Shown: piece by piece, positions 34,711-43,248 of the stretch
How the letters are laid out: every line of letters begins with the position of its first letter
Position numbering within the stretch: position 1 is the first letter of the stretch
Source: Bacteroidetes bacterium HLUCCA01
GTDB lineage: Bacteria > Bacteroidota > Rhodothermia > Balneolales > HLUCCA01
DNA: 64,000 bases
Reading direction: 5' to 3'
NCBI GenBank assembly: GCA_001314545.1
Contig: LIHN01000004.1
Coordinates: forward strand, 1 to 64,000
Made by a program: the position numbers and the translations under genes
Notes under the pieces: model-generated
The model's input: only the letters and a program-made list of their open reading frames with translations
Told to the model about the DNA's origin: nothing
Database searches by the model: none

Positions 34711-35889
34711 ATGAAAGAAATGATGACGCTCTCACCGGTTACCGGTGAGAAACTTGAAGACATGGAGCAGCGCATTGAAGACCTCCTGAACTACATGGAG
34801 GAGGTTGACCAGTCAGGGTACTACCCCCAGCTGACCGTGGTGCGATCATGGTCGGAACACAACCCCCGGATTTCCGGCGAATTTGCCAAACCCCGGGTGT
34901 TTTCCTGGTATCTGAGCCGTGAAATAAAACGGCTGCTGCTTAAAAATGCCGCCATCGAAGTGCGTCCGAGTCGGAAGAAGATTGCCCTGAACGATCCGGT
35001 CTTGCTGGACAATCTGGATGAGGATGTGTGGGATTTCACCCAGAAAAAGCTGTTTCTCTTCCGCGCTGAACGCATCGACCTGTCCATCGACCGCCTCCAG
35101 CACTACACCGGTACCCCGGCGGAGGATTTTCAGCGCTACATCCTGTTTACCAACTACGATATGCATGTGGAGGTCTTCAAAAGGAAGTTCCCTGACTGCG
35201 TGCAGCCTGCGCGGGCCGGAGTTCAGATGCCGGCCTATCACCATAAACTGGACGACAACCTGGGCGTTACCCTGGTAAACATCGGTGTAGGACCGTCCAA
35301 CGCCAAAACCTGTACCGATCACGTAGCCGTACTCCGTCCGGATGTGATGATTATGGTGGGACACTGCGGCGGACTGCGTAACCATCAGGAAATCGGCGAT
35401 TTCGTGCTGGCATCCGGGTATATGCGTTCGGATGGTGTTTTTGATCAGATTCTACCCAAAAGTGTTCCCCTAACACCCAATTATCTGCTGAATATCCACC
35501 TGCAGAATGCCCTGGAAAAATTCCAGCTCAAATACCGGCTGGGTACGGTCTATACCACCGATAACCGTAATTGGGAATTCGTCAAAAAACGGACGGTAGA
35601 AGAAATCAGCATGAGCCGGTCTATTGCCATTGATATGGAATCGGCCACGGTAGCAACCAATGGGTTCCGGTACAGAGTGCCTAATGCGACCCTGCTCTGT
35701 GTGAGTGATAAACCCTTGCACGGCAAGCCCAAGCTATCGGGTGCCGCACAAAACTTCTATAACAATTCGAAGGAAAAACACCTGGAAGTAGTGCTTTCTG
35801 CCATCGACGAAATCAAGCGAAGTAATCCGGCCGGACTCCCCAACGACTCCCTGAGGGCGGCTGATGAACCGCTGATGGGCGGAATTTAA
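34711..35889 (+). CDS. amn: AMP nucleosidase
   Basis: The enzyme hydrolyses AMP to adenine and ribose 5-phosphate. The 392-residue protein has an N-terminal AMP-nucleosidase-specific region (RSWSEHNPRISGEFAKPRVFSWYLSREI and the following 100 residues) and a C-terminal nucleoside-phosphorylase-fold domain. In that domain MVGHCGGLRNHQEIGDFVLASGY and AIDMESATVATNGFR, the latter with the catalytic D-M-E-S, are clear, as is CVSDKPLHGKPK. It is shorter than the E. coli enzyme but matches the short forms of Bacteroidota. The GNAT gene follows after 19 bases, probably in the same transcript. Confidence 0.93.
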   Translation: MKEMMTLSPVTGEKLEDMEQRIEDLLNYMEEVDQSGYYPQLTVVRSWSEHNPRISGEFAKPRVFSWYLSREIKRLLLKNAAIEVRPSRKKIALNDPVLLDNLDEDVWDFTQKKLFLFRAERIDLSIDRLQHYTGTPAEDFQRYILFTNYDMHVEVFKRKFPDCVQPARAGVQMPAYHHKLDDNLGVTLVNIGVGPSNAKTCTDHVAVLRPDVMIMVGHCGGLRNHQEIGDFVLASGYMRSDGVFDQILPKSVPLTPNYLLNIHLQNALEKFQLKYRLGTVYTTDNRNWEFVKKRTVEEISMSRSIAIDMESATVATNGFRYRVPNATLLCVSDKPLHGKPKLSGAAQNFYNNSKEKHLEVVLSAIDEIKRSNPAGLPNDSLRAADEPLMGGI

Positions 35890-35908
35890 CGCAGCGGAGG
35901 TTCGGGCT

Positions 35909-36481
35909 ATGATGGATATGCGCCTTTGCACGGCCGATGAAATCCTCCCGTTGCGCCATTCGGTACTTCGGGCAGGCAAACCCTTTGAAACGGCCCGTTT
36001 TACCGGTGACCATGCACCGGGGTCGCGGCACTATGGCTTGTTTGAAAACGATGAACCCATGGTATGCCTCTCGTTGCTGCAAAATGCCATCGAAATCACA
36101 CCCTCTGCCGTTGCTGCACTGCCTTTCTGGGTTCCCGTAAGCGAGGGAATCTCCGGCAGCGAAACCCCGGAAGGCGGGTGGACCGATGAAGAGGGCGGTC
36201 CGGTCAGCACCGATCCCGACCAGCACGGCGCTCCGATACGGGCCTGGCAATTACGGGGAATGGCTTCCCATTTCAGAGCCCAGGGACGCGGCTTGGGCAG
36301 CCAGCTCATGGCCTACGCGCTGAACGATGCTTCCCGGATTGGGTATGCATCGGTTTTCTGGTGCAATGCGCGGTTGCGGGCCGTCCCGTTTTACGAGCGA
36401 AACGGGTGGAAAATCATTTCCGGGGCGTTTGAGGTGCCGGATATCGGTACCCACTACCGCATGCTCACCGTGGTTGGCTGA
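35909..36481 (+). CDS. GNAT-family acetyltransferase
   Basis: The 190-residue protein has the acetyl-CoA-binding loop in SHFRAQGRGLGSQLMAYAL (R/Q-x-x-G-x-G) near residue 112. It is followed by the GNAT beta-5/alpha-4 segment VFWCNARLRAVPFYERNGWK (N-A-R-x-x-A-x-x-F-Y-x-x-x-G). An acidic insertion of about 30 residues (SGSETPEGGWTDEEGG) precedes the CoA site. The substrate cannot be inferred. It directly follows the AMP nucleosidase gene. Confidence 0.85.
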   Translation: MMDMRLCTADEILPLRHSVLRAGKPFETARFTGDHAPGSRHYGLFENDEPMVCLSLLQNAIEITPSAVAALPFWVPVSEGISGSETPEGGWTDEEGGPVSTDPDQHGAPIRAWQLRGMASHFRAQGRGLGSQLMAYALNDASRIGYASVFWCNARLRAVPFYERNGWKIISGAFEVPDIGTHYRMLTVVG

Positions 36482-36786
36482 GTGTGCCGGAATGCCGGGT
36501 GTACACGAAACAGCCCTCAGCGGGCCCCGGGGTCGTGCCTGCATGACCGGAACCGCTCTGTGTTCCAATCCGCACTATTGGGGCACATAAGGCAGAGCCT
36601 GCACGGCCATACCTGCGATACCGCCCGGACCAGAATGCCGCTTTCCCGACCCGCACCAGTTTAAAATCGTTAGCATAAGTTAATTTGACTTATTCCTGCC
36701 AGAACGACATTTTTTATGGAGTTACGTGTGTCGTCCGGGGCTGTGCAGCCCGCTTACCTTCTGTTTCACCAACGGGAATACCTCGT
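36482..36786. other. Intergenic region upstream of the TPR histidine kinase
   Basis: The first 180 of the 305 bases are GC-rich without an open gene. An AT-rich patch at 36661-36695 (TTAAAATCGTTAGC, TAATTTGACTTATTCC) is the likely promoter area of the kinase, but I cannot place boxes with confidence. An upstream TTG at 36685 would extend the kinase by 34 atypical residues and is not favoured. Confidence 0.4.
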
Positions 36787-38691
36787 ATGTCGTCTCTGCC
36801 TCACCCCGGCCGCTTCGTCACGGCCATCATAATACTAGCATCGCTGACGGTGCAACCGGTTCTGGCTCAAAGCAATATGGATGGGCCGGAAACATCGCCT
36901 GACAGCACCCGTCAGGAAAGGCCCAATCCCTACACCGGTCAGGCCCTGCGCGATACGCTGGCGGTACTGCCCGATACGGCCCGCATCGACTTTGTCAACG
37001 ATCACTTCTACCAGATTTACAGCGCCGATTTTGAACTTGCCGTTGACGTTTCCGCCGAAGCCCTCGGACTCAGTCAATCACTGGGCGATGTGCGTCGGGA
37101 AGGGTTCAGTGCCATGCATCACGGCCTGGGCCTGGCCATGTCGGGTCGACTGGACGAAACCTTATCGCACTACCTGCACGCCCTGGAGATCTTTGAGACG
37201 CTCAACGATGTAGAAGGCCTCAAGCTGCTGAAGTTTGAAATGGCGGCTTTTTATCGCCGGCAGGGAAATCTGGACCGCGCCCTGGAATTGCTGGACTATG
37301 TGGAGCAGGCCGGTCGGGATACCGATGACAACATGAACCTGGCCCGGGTGCTGGGTTACCGGGGCACCATGCTGGCCCAGGCCGGCGATTTTGAAGAAGC
37401 CCGGCCGTTTTACGAGGAAGTTTACCGGTTGCGGGTGGAGCTGGGCGACAGCATCGGGCTGGGATACGCCCTGCTGGATATGGCATCGCTGGCACTCTCG
37501 CAGGAAAATTACCCCGAAGCGTATCGGTTCGTGGATGAATCCATCGAAGTGCGTCGGGCCATCGGCGACATGCAGGGACTGGCCATCAGCACCCTCGCCC
37601 GCGGTGAAACTCTTTTTGCCGAAGGCCGGCTGAGCGAAGTCCCCCCGTATTACGATCGCGCCCTGCGCATGGCACGGTCGCTCGGCTATGATGACCTCGC
37701 CCGGTATATTTTCGACCGGTACATTGACTTGCATGAAACCATGGGTAACCATGAGCTGGCACTGGGTTATCTGCGTCAGCGCACGGCGCTTTCCGACAGT
37801 CTGTTTAATGTTGAGCGGGTGAAGATCATTGAGGAACTGAATACCCGGTATGAAACCGAGCGACGCGACCGGCAGATTGCGGAACTGGAGCGGGAACGGG
37901 AGGTGCGGGAACTGACCCTGCAGCGTAACCGGGTGATGACTTCGGGCCTGGGTGCAACCCTGCTGCTGCTGATGGCAGTCGGGTTTTTGTGGCAGAGTAA
38001 GGTGCGCCAGCGGGAGCTGGAGTACCGGGTGAATGCCCTGGAGCTGGAGCAACGCATGCAGCGGGAACGCGAGCGGATATCGCGCGATTTGCACGATCAT
38101 GTAGGTGCCCAGCTGGTGAATATCATTTCGGGATTATCGCTGGCCGAGCGGTTTTCCTCCGGTAAGCTCCCGTCGCGCAGTGATATGAATGAAGCCGACC
38201 TGCTGGCCTCTTTACGCACGGAAGCCCAGCACACGATCAAACAACTGCGCGACACCATCTGGACCCTCAGCAACAATGAAATCAGTCCGGAAGCATTTCA
38301 GGAGTATCTGGGCAATTATCTGCAGCAATTCCGCGCTCTCACCGGCATAAAGGTGGATGTGCACTTTGATGAGCGGCTGGCCGACGCGCTCTCACCGGCC
38401 CGGGCACTGAATATTTTTCGCATTATTCAGGAGGCCCTGCAAAACGCGGCGAAACATTCGGGCGGGGATTCGGTGTTGATTTCATTTGAGAACGAGGCCG
38501 GCCGGCTTGTGGGCAAGATCCGCGATAACGGGTCGTTCAGGAAGCCGCAGGACCGCATCGACGGAGGTGGATCGGGCCTGGGCAATATGAAAAAACGGGC
38601 GGAGGAAGCCGGCGGAACCCTGCAGGTTCACGGCGATGCCTCCGGCACGGTGGTGGAGTTTGTTTTCGATGAGGCGGGTAAATCGTTGTGA
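36787..38691 (+). CDS. TPR-containing sensor histidine kinase (HisKA_3 type)
   Basis: From ATG 36787 the protein has 634 residues: a signal peptide (FVTAIIILASLTVQPVLAQ), about 280 residues of TPR repeats (for example YEEVYRLRVELGDSIGLGYAL and YDRALRMARSLGYDDLARYI), a coiled coil rich in Glu and Arg, one membrane segment (VMTSGLGATLLLLMAVGFLW), then a cytoplasmic HisKA_3 box with the phospho-His in RISRDLHDHVGAQLVNII and a HATPase with FRIIQEALQNAAKHSG and DNGSF. This is the NarL-partner kinase class common in Bacteroidota, with periplasmic TPRs as sensor. No LuxR-type regulator is adjacent. The start was chosen for the signal peptide. Confidence 0.9.
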   Translation: MSSLPHPGRFVTAIIILASLTVQPVLAQSNMDGPETSPDSTRQERPNPYTGQALRDTLAVLPDTARIDFVNDHFYQIYSADFELAVDVSAEALGLSQSLGDVRREGFSAMHHGLGLAMSGRLDETLSHYLHALEIFETLNDVEGLKLLKFEMAAFYRRQGNLDRALELLDYVEQAGRDTDDNMNLARVLGYRGTMLAQAGDFEEARPFYEEVYRLRVELGDSIGLGYALLDMASLALSQENYPEAYRFVDESIEVRRAIGDMQGLAISTLARGETLFAEGRLSEVPPYYDRALRMARSLGYDDLARYIFDRYIDLHETMGNHELALGYLRQRTALSDSLFNVERVKIIEELNTRYETERRDRQIAELEREREVRELTLQRNRVMTSGLGATLLLLMAVGFLWQSKVRQRELEYRVNALELEQRMQRERERISRDLHDHVGAQLVNIISGLSLAERFSSGKLPSRSDMNEADLLASLRTEAQHTIKQLRDTIWTLSNNEISPEAFQEYLGNYLQQFRALTGIKVDVHFDERLADALSPARALNIFRIIQEALQNAAKHSGGDSVLISFENEAGRLVGKIRDNGSFRKPQDRIDGGGSGLGNMKKRAEEAGGTLQVHGDASGTVVEFVFDEAGKSL

Positions 38692-38813
38692 GATTTGTGC
38701 AAATTTTGAAAGATTAGACGGGTTTCTCACTCTCTGTATATAAACGCCCCTGCGACCGGCCGACTGCAGGTCCGGCGATGGGGATCAATCTGCAATGTTT
38801 ATATATACCCGTT

Positions 38814-39536
38814 ATGATACAGGACATCGTCCATCAGGAAGATTTGAAAATACCGGTAAGGGTGGTCAAAGATATGCCGCCCGATGAGCAGCCCCGTGAA
38901 AAACTGCAACGCCACGGTGCCGAAGTGCTGTCCAACGCCGAGTTGCTGGCCATATTGCTGCGTACCGGCACATCGCGCATGAATGTTATTGATACCGCAC
39001 GTTCTATTCTGGATTTCAGCGGCGGACTGCACAACCTGCCCAGGAAGGAGTACAAAGACTTGTGCCGGGTTGACGGTATTGGTTCGGTCAAGGCCGTGAC
39101 CATTGTGGCCGCCATGGAGCTGGCGCGCCGGCTGCAAAGTGCTTCCATCGATGAAAAGATTTTCTTCCGCTCTCCGGAAGAAGTTTACGCGTATTTCGGA
39201 CCTAAAATGCGGGATCTGCGCAAGGAAATCTTCATCATCGCCTTCATGAATTCGGCCAAGCGCATGATTGGCTATGAACGCATGAGCATCGGTGGTCAGA
39301 CGGCAACCATTGTGGATCCCTCCGAAGCCATGCGGCTGGCCATACTGAATGACGCCCATAGCGTAGTGCTGCTACATAACCATCCCTCCGGAAATCCGGT
39401 CGCCTCCCAGGCAGACATCCAGCTGACGCGGCGACTCTACGAAGCCGGACGGATTGTAGGCGTTTTTGTGGAAGATCACATCATCGTGGCCGGTTATGAG
39501 TATGTTAGTTTACGCAGTAAAGGCTTGATAGGGTGA
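38814..39536 (+). CDS. radC: RadC-family JAB/MPN-domain protein
   Basis: The 240-residue protein has an N-terminal helix-hairpin-helix part (LCRVDGIGSVKAVTIVAAMELARR) and a C-terminal JAB metallopeptidase-like domain with VVLLHNHPSGNPVASQADIQLT, the H-x-H-P-S-G-x(n)-S-x-x-D zinc signature. The PREKLQRHGAEVLSNAELLAILLRTG start is typical. Despite its name, a DNA-repair role is not well supported for the family. The ATG at 38814 fits family N termini better than the ATG at 38778. Confidence 0.93.
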   Translation: MIQDIVHQEDLKIPVRVVKDMPPDEQPREKLQRHGAEVLSNAELLAILLRTGTSRMNVIDTARSILDFSGGLHNLPRKEYKDLCRVDGIGSVKAVTIVAAMELARRLQSASIDEKIFFRSPEEVYAYFGPKMRDLRKEIFIIAFMNSAKRMIGYERMSIGGQTATIVDPSEAMRLAILNDAHSVVLLHNHPSGNPVASQADIQLTRRLYEAGRIVGVFVEDHIIVAGYEYVSLRSKGLIG

Positions 39537-39623
39537 ACTTCCGTATATTCGGGCTGAATCAAAATCCTGCAGGTAACCCGGTTTCAATACAACGGAAAAG
39601 CCTGCTCATTGTGAAACGCAGCC

Positions 39624-41255
39624 ATGAACGACTACCTGAAAAAAATCATCTCTGACGCCCTGCAAAAACTGTATCCGGACCTGGAATTACCGGAAATCAT
39701 TCTGGAAAAGCCGCGTATTGCCGAACACGGCGATATGGCCACCAATGTGGCGATGACCCTGGCCAAACCGCTTCGAAAAGCACCCCGGGGCATTGCAGAG
39801 GAATTGGTGGGCGCACTGGAATACGATGCCGGTCAGCTGGAATCCGTTGAGATTGCGGGTCCCGGATTCATCAACTTCCGGTTTGCCGCCTCCTGGTTGT
39901 ATGATGCCTTGAACGGAGCCCTGCAGCAGGGATCCGGGTTCGGGAAAAGCACCCTGCTGAAAGGAAAACGCTATCAGGTGGAGTTCGTGAGTGCAAACCC
40001 CACCGGACCACTTACCGTGGGTCATGGTCGGAATGCCGTTCTGGGCGATACCATTGCCCGGCTGTATGAGTGGACCGGGGCTGCGGTGGAGCGCGAGTAT
40101 TATTTCAATAACGCCGGCCGGCAGATGCGGGTGCTCGGAAACAGCGTGGCGGTGCGCTATCAGCAGCTGCTCGGTCGTGATATGGAGCTTCCCGAGGGCA
40201 GCTACGAGGGAGAATACATCGTGGATATTGCCCGGCAAATGACCGAAGAACACGGCGATGCCTACATCGATCAACCCGATCACATCCTGTTCAAGGAAAC
40301 CGCCGAAAAAGTCATTTTTGCCGACATCAGCAAGACGCTGGAGCGCATGAATATCCGGATGGATACCTATTTCAATGAAAACGACCTGTATGAAAACGGT
40401 GCCATTGATTCGGTGCTGCAGCGACTCGACCAAAAAGGGCTGACCTACAAACAGGACGGGGCACTCTGGTTCAAAACCACCCTGTTCGGTAAGGAGAAAG
40501 ACACGGTGCTCGTAAAAAGCTCCGGGGAACCAACCTACCGCCTGCCCGACATTGCCTATCACGCTCACAAACTGGATCGTGGCTACGATGTATGCGTGGA
40601 TATCTTCGGGGCAGACCACATTGCTACTTATCCCGATGTACTTTCAGGTCTGGAGGTGCTGGGATACGATCCGAAACGGATTGACGTGCTGGTGTATCAG
40701 TTTGTAACCATCGTTATGGAGGGAAAACCCTTCAAAATGAGTACCCGGAAAGCCAACTTCGTCACCCTGGATGAACTCATGGACGAGGTGGGCTCGGATG
40801 TAACCCGCTTTTTCTTTCTGATGCGCTCGCCCGGAACGCATCTTGAGTTCGACATAGCCCAGGCAAAGGAAAGCGGAGAGAAAAATCCTGTTTTCTACCT
40901 GCAATACGCTTACGCGCGGATCCGCAGCATTATGCGGAAAGTGGAGGAAACACTGGAGGATGCCGGGAAGGCGGACCTGTCTTTGCTGCAGCATGAGAGC
41001 GAAGTCGCGCTGATAAAAATTCTGCTGGATTTTCCGGAATGGGTGGTCAGCGCAGCGATGAGCAAGGAGCCGCATCGACTGATCAACTATCTGAACGAGG
41101 TGGCGGCGGCGTTCCATAAATTCTACCACGACTGCCGGATTATCGGGGAGGATCCCGGTCTGGCCGTGGCCCGTGTTACCCTGCTCAAAGGCGTTGCCGT
41201 TGTAATGGCCAACGGACTGGGTATTCTGGGCATTGACGCTCCCGAGAAGATGTAA
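39624..41255 (+). CDS. argS: Arginyl-tRNA synthetase
   Basis: This class I synthetase charges tRNA-Arg. The 543-residue protein has the N-terminal Add1 domain, the HIGH-like motif in VSANPTGPLTVGHGRN (124-137), KMSTR at 371-375 in the KMSKS position, and a C-terminal DALR helical domain (SEVALIKILLDFPEWV to end). ArgRS naturally needs tRNA for activation and tolerates such a KMSKS variant. The gene stands alone; the ATG at 39624 matches the usual start. Confidence 0.97.
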   Translation: MNDYLKKIISDALQKLYPDLELPEIILEKPRIAEHGDMATNVAMTLAKPLRKAPRGIAEELVGALEYDAGQLESVEIAGPGFINFRFAASWLYDALNGALQQGSGFGKSTLLKGKRYQVEFVSANPTGPLTVGHGRNAVLGDTIARLYEWTGAAVEREYYFNNAGRQMRVLGNSVAVRYQQLLGRDMELPEGSYEGEYIVDIARQMTEEHGDAYIDQPDHILFKETAEKVIFADISKTLERMNIRMDTYFNENDLYENGAIDSVLQRLDQKGLTYKQDGALWFKTTLFGKEKDTVLVKSSGEPTYRLPDIAYHAHKLDRGYDVCVDIFGADHIATYPDVLSGLEVLGYDPKRIDVLVYQFVTIVMEGKPFKMSTRKANFVTLDELMDEVGSDVTRFFFLMRSPGTHLEFDIAQAKESGEKNPVFYLQYAYARIRSIMRKVEETLEDAGKADLSLLQHESEVALIKILLDFPEWVVSAAMSKEPHRLINYLNEVAAAFHKFYHDCRIIGEDPGLAVARVTLLKGVAVVMANGLGILGIDAPEKM

Positions 41256-41454
41256 TTTCAGGACCGGTTGAAGTGGCTGCGACAACGCTCGCTGTGGTTG
41301 TGCGTCCCGACTCTGCAAACCATGCGGAAGCACTGTGTCCACGCTGATGTGACAGGTTCTGCCAATCAGAACAACAGTCAGGCGAAGTTAAACGGTATAC
41401 ACGCTGCTTAGGCAGCAGCTGCTTCACATTTGTCGGTGTCTGCCCGCAGCAGGA

Positions 41455-43248
41455 TTACTTGACAAACATCATTTTGCCGGATTCAACCCGTGTCGGGGTT
41501 TTAACCACGTAGAGGTACACACCGGATGCCAGTCCCCGGGCGTTGAACGGAATATCATAAAATCCGCGGTTCAGCTCCCCGTGAACCAGTCGGGCCGCAC
41601 GCTGTCCGGTTACCGTGTACACATCCACCGTCACGAAGCCCGGTTCGGGCAGCGCGAACGAAATGGTGGTGGTGGTGTTGAACGGATTCGGATAATTCGG
41701 CAGCACGGTAAGCTGTTCGGGCAGCTGACGGGCTTCCAGGCTGTAGGTAATATCCTGGTCTGCATCAGTTGGATTGGCAAAAATCAGTCGCACCTGCCGG
41801 GCTTCCTCCCATCGGGCCGTGGTCGTGATGCGTAGCCCGCCGCCCCCGGATGCCTCTCCGCTGGCAGTCTGCTGCCAGACATCATACTCCCCGTTCTGAT
41901 AGACTACCATCAGTGCGGCCCCCGCAGCGGAACCCGTAAACGAAACAGTCATACCAATTTCTCCCACCAGGCTGGCAACTTCGTTAATCACTACGTATTG
42001 GGCAGCCCGTGCGCGGGTTTGCTGCGGCAGCGTCCGCACGGAATCGGCAAAGGCAAAGTGAAAGGTACGCCGCGGTGTTGGATAAGCAGCGGCTTCCTGA
42101 AACCCGAATCCATCCAGGTGCAGTGTGCCCGAAGCCGCATGCCAGCTGTGATTTCGGGTAAACTCCGTATTGAAATCCAGTCCCCGGTCCTGCATCACCG
42201 TCCGCATCACCCCGGTCATTTGGGCAGTGGACGGTCGACCGGCAATCTCCTCCCAGACATCCACCCAAAAATCCAGCCCGATCTCCTCGGCATAAAACAA
42301 ACTCCACGTCACATGTTCGTAGGCCAGCGGTGTACTCCCGTTCGGATTGCCGAAAACCGACGTAGAACCGTCGATGTAGTTGTAGTAGTCGTTCACCTCA
42401 TCATACACCAGCTCCTCAATCATTGTGGCATCCATCTCCAGCCAGTCCAGGCTCACATTGAAATTCGCCCAGTAAAACCGGTTATAGACATATTGAATGG
42501 CATGCATCATTTCATGGGCGATGGTAACCTTGAGCGCCCCCAGCTGTGAACCGCCCGGATTATCGTTGGGAGGGAACCCTTCAAACGTGTTGTGAACCGC
42601 GATGAAGGTGGTCTCCCCCTGCGATTGTGTATAACCGTACGCATCGATGTTCAAAAACCGAAATAAATACGGAGACCCCGGAACGAGAAAATCGCGGTAT
42701 CCCAGCGTTTCAATCAGATACACATAGCTCTCATCGGCATATTCAGCAGCCCGTTCAATGTAATCGGGTATGCCGGAACCATCCAGGTCGGCAGACGGTA
42801 CGGCATGACTGCCCGTCCGGGTAAATTCGAGCCGGAACCTTCCCGATGGTGAAATATAGGTCTCGGTATTGGCTATTTCGATGGGGCTTTCAGCACGATA
42901 TTGCTGCAGGGCTGTGAGATAAGCCCTCGCCTCGCGAACAGAAGCTGTGAGTGCCTGGTCGTTCTGCGTCCCGTCCGGATTCACAACTGCAGGGGGGTAC
43001 GCTCCGGACTCCGATCCGTTATGCGCATCAATACCGCCTGTACGACGCGCCTGCTCAGCTGCAAGCAGATGCGGTGTCATGCACTTGATCGGGTTTCCGG
43101 TCTGCTGTGCCTGCTGGAGTTGTGCCGCAAGCCGCTGCCATAACACGACGGGATGCGAGGTGGTGGTATCAGCCGTAACCTCCGCACCCAATAACAAGCC
43201 GGGGAGCAGGACGAACAGAAACAGTCCGGAAAACAGAATACGTTTCAC
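41455..43248 (-). CDS. Secreted putative zinc metalloprotease with T9SS sorting domain (copy B)
   Basis: The 597-residue protein has a signal peptide (ILFSGLFLFVLLPGLLLGA), a calcium-binding-like SADLDGSGIPDYIE segment (152-165), and HEMMH at 245-249 in GALKVTIAHEMMHAIQ, a zincin H-E-x-x-H motif. A downstream Glu in DWLEMDATMIEELV is a possible third ligand. It ends in a type A T9SS sorting domain (NYPNPFNTTTTISF, ASGVYLYVVK, KMMFVK). The pattern resembles the MXAN_6640-type putative metalloproteases. It is paralogous to the upstream gene, with which it overlaps by four bases, so the two are cotranscribed tandem duplicates. Substrate unknown. Confidence 0.88.
   Translation of the reverse strand: MKRILFSGLFLFVLLPGLLLGAEVTADTTTSHPVVLWQRLAAQLQQAQQTGNPIKCMTPHLLAAEQARRTGGIDAHNGSESGAYPPAVVNPDGTQNDQALTASVREARAYLTALQQYRAESPIEIANTETYISPSGRFRLEFTRTGSHAVPSADLDGSGIPDYIERAAEYADESYVYLIETLGYRDFLVPGSPYLFRFLNIDAYGYTQSQGETTFIAVHNTFEGFPPNDNPGGSQLGALKVTIAHEMMHAIQYVYNRFYWANFNVSLDWLEMDATMIEELVYDEVNDYYNYIDGSTSVFGNPNGSTPLAYEHVTWSLFYAEEIGLDFWVDVWEEIAGRPSTAQMTGVMRTVMQDRGLDFNTEFTRNHSWHAASGTLHLDGFGFQEAAAYPTPRRTFHFAFADSVRTLPQQTRARAAQYVVINEVASLVGEIGMTVSFTGSAAGAALMVVYQNGEYDVWQQTASGEASGGGGLRITTTARWEEARQVRLIFANPTDADQDITYSLEARQLPEQLTVLPNYPNPFNTTTTISFALPEPGFVTVDVYTVTGQRAARLVHGELNRGFYDIPFNARGLASGVYLYVVKTPTRVESGKMMFVK

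Noticed and set aside
41256-41454. Terminator between convergent argS and the metalloprotease gene
   Set aside because: Small inverted patches (such as CTGCTTAGGCAGCAG) occur but without a T-run on either strand.
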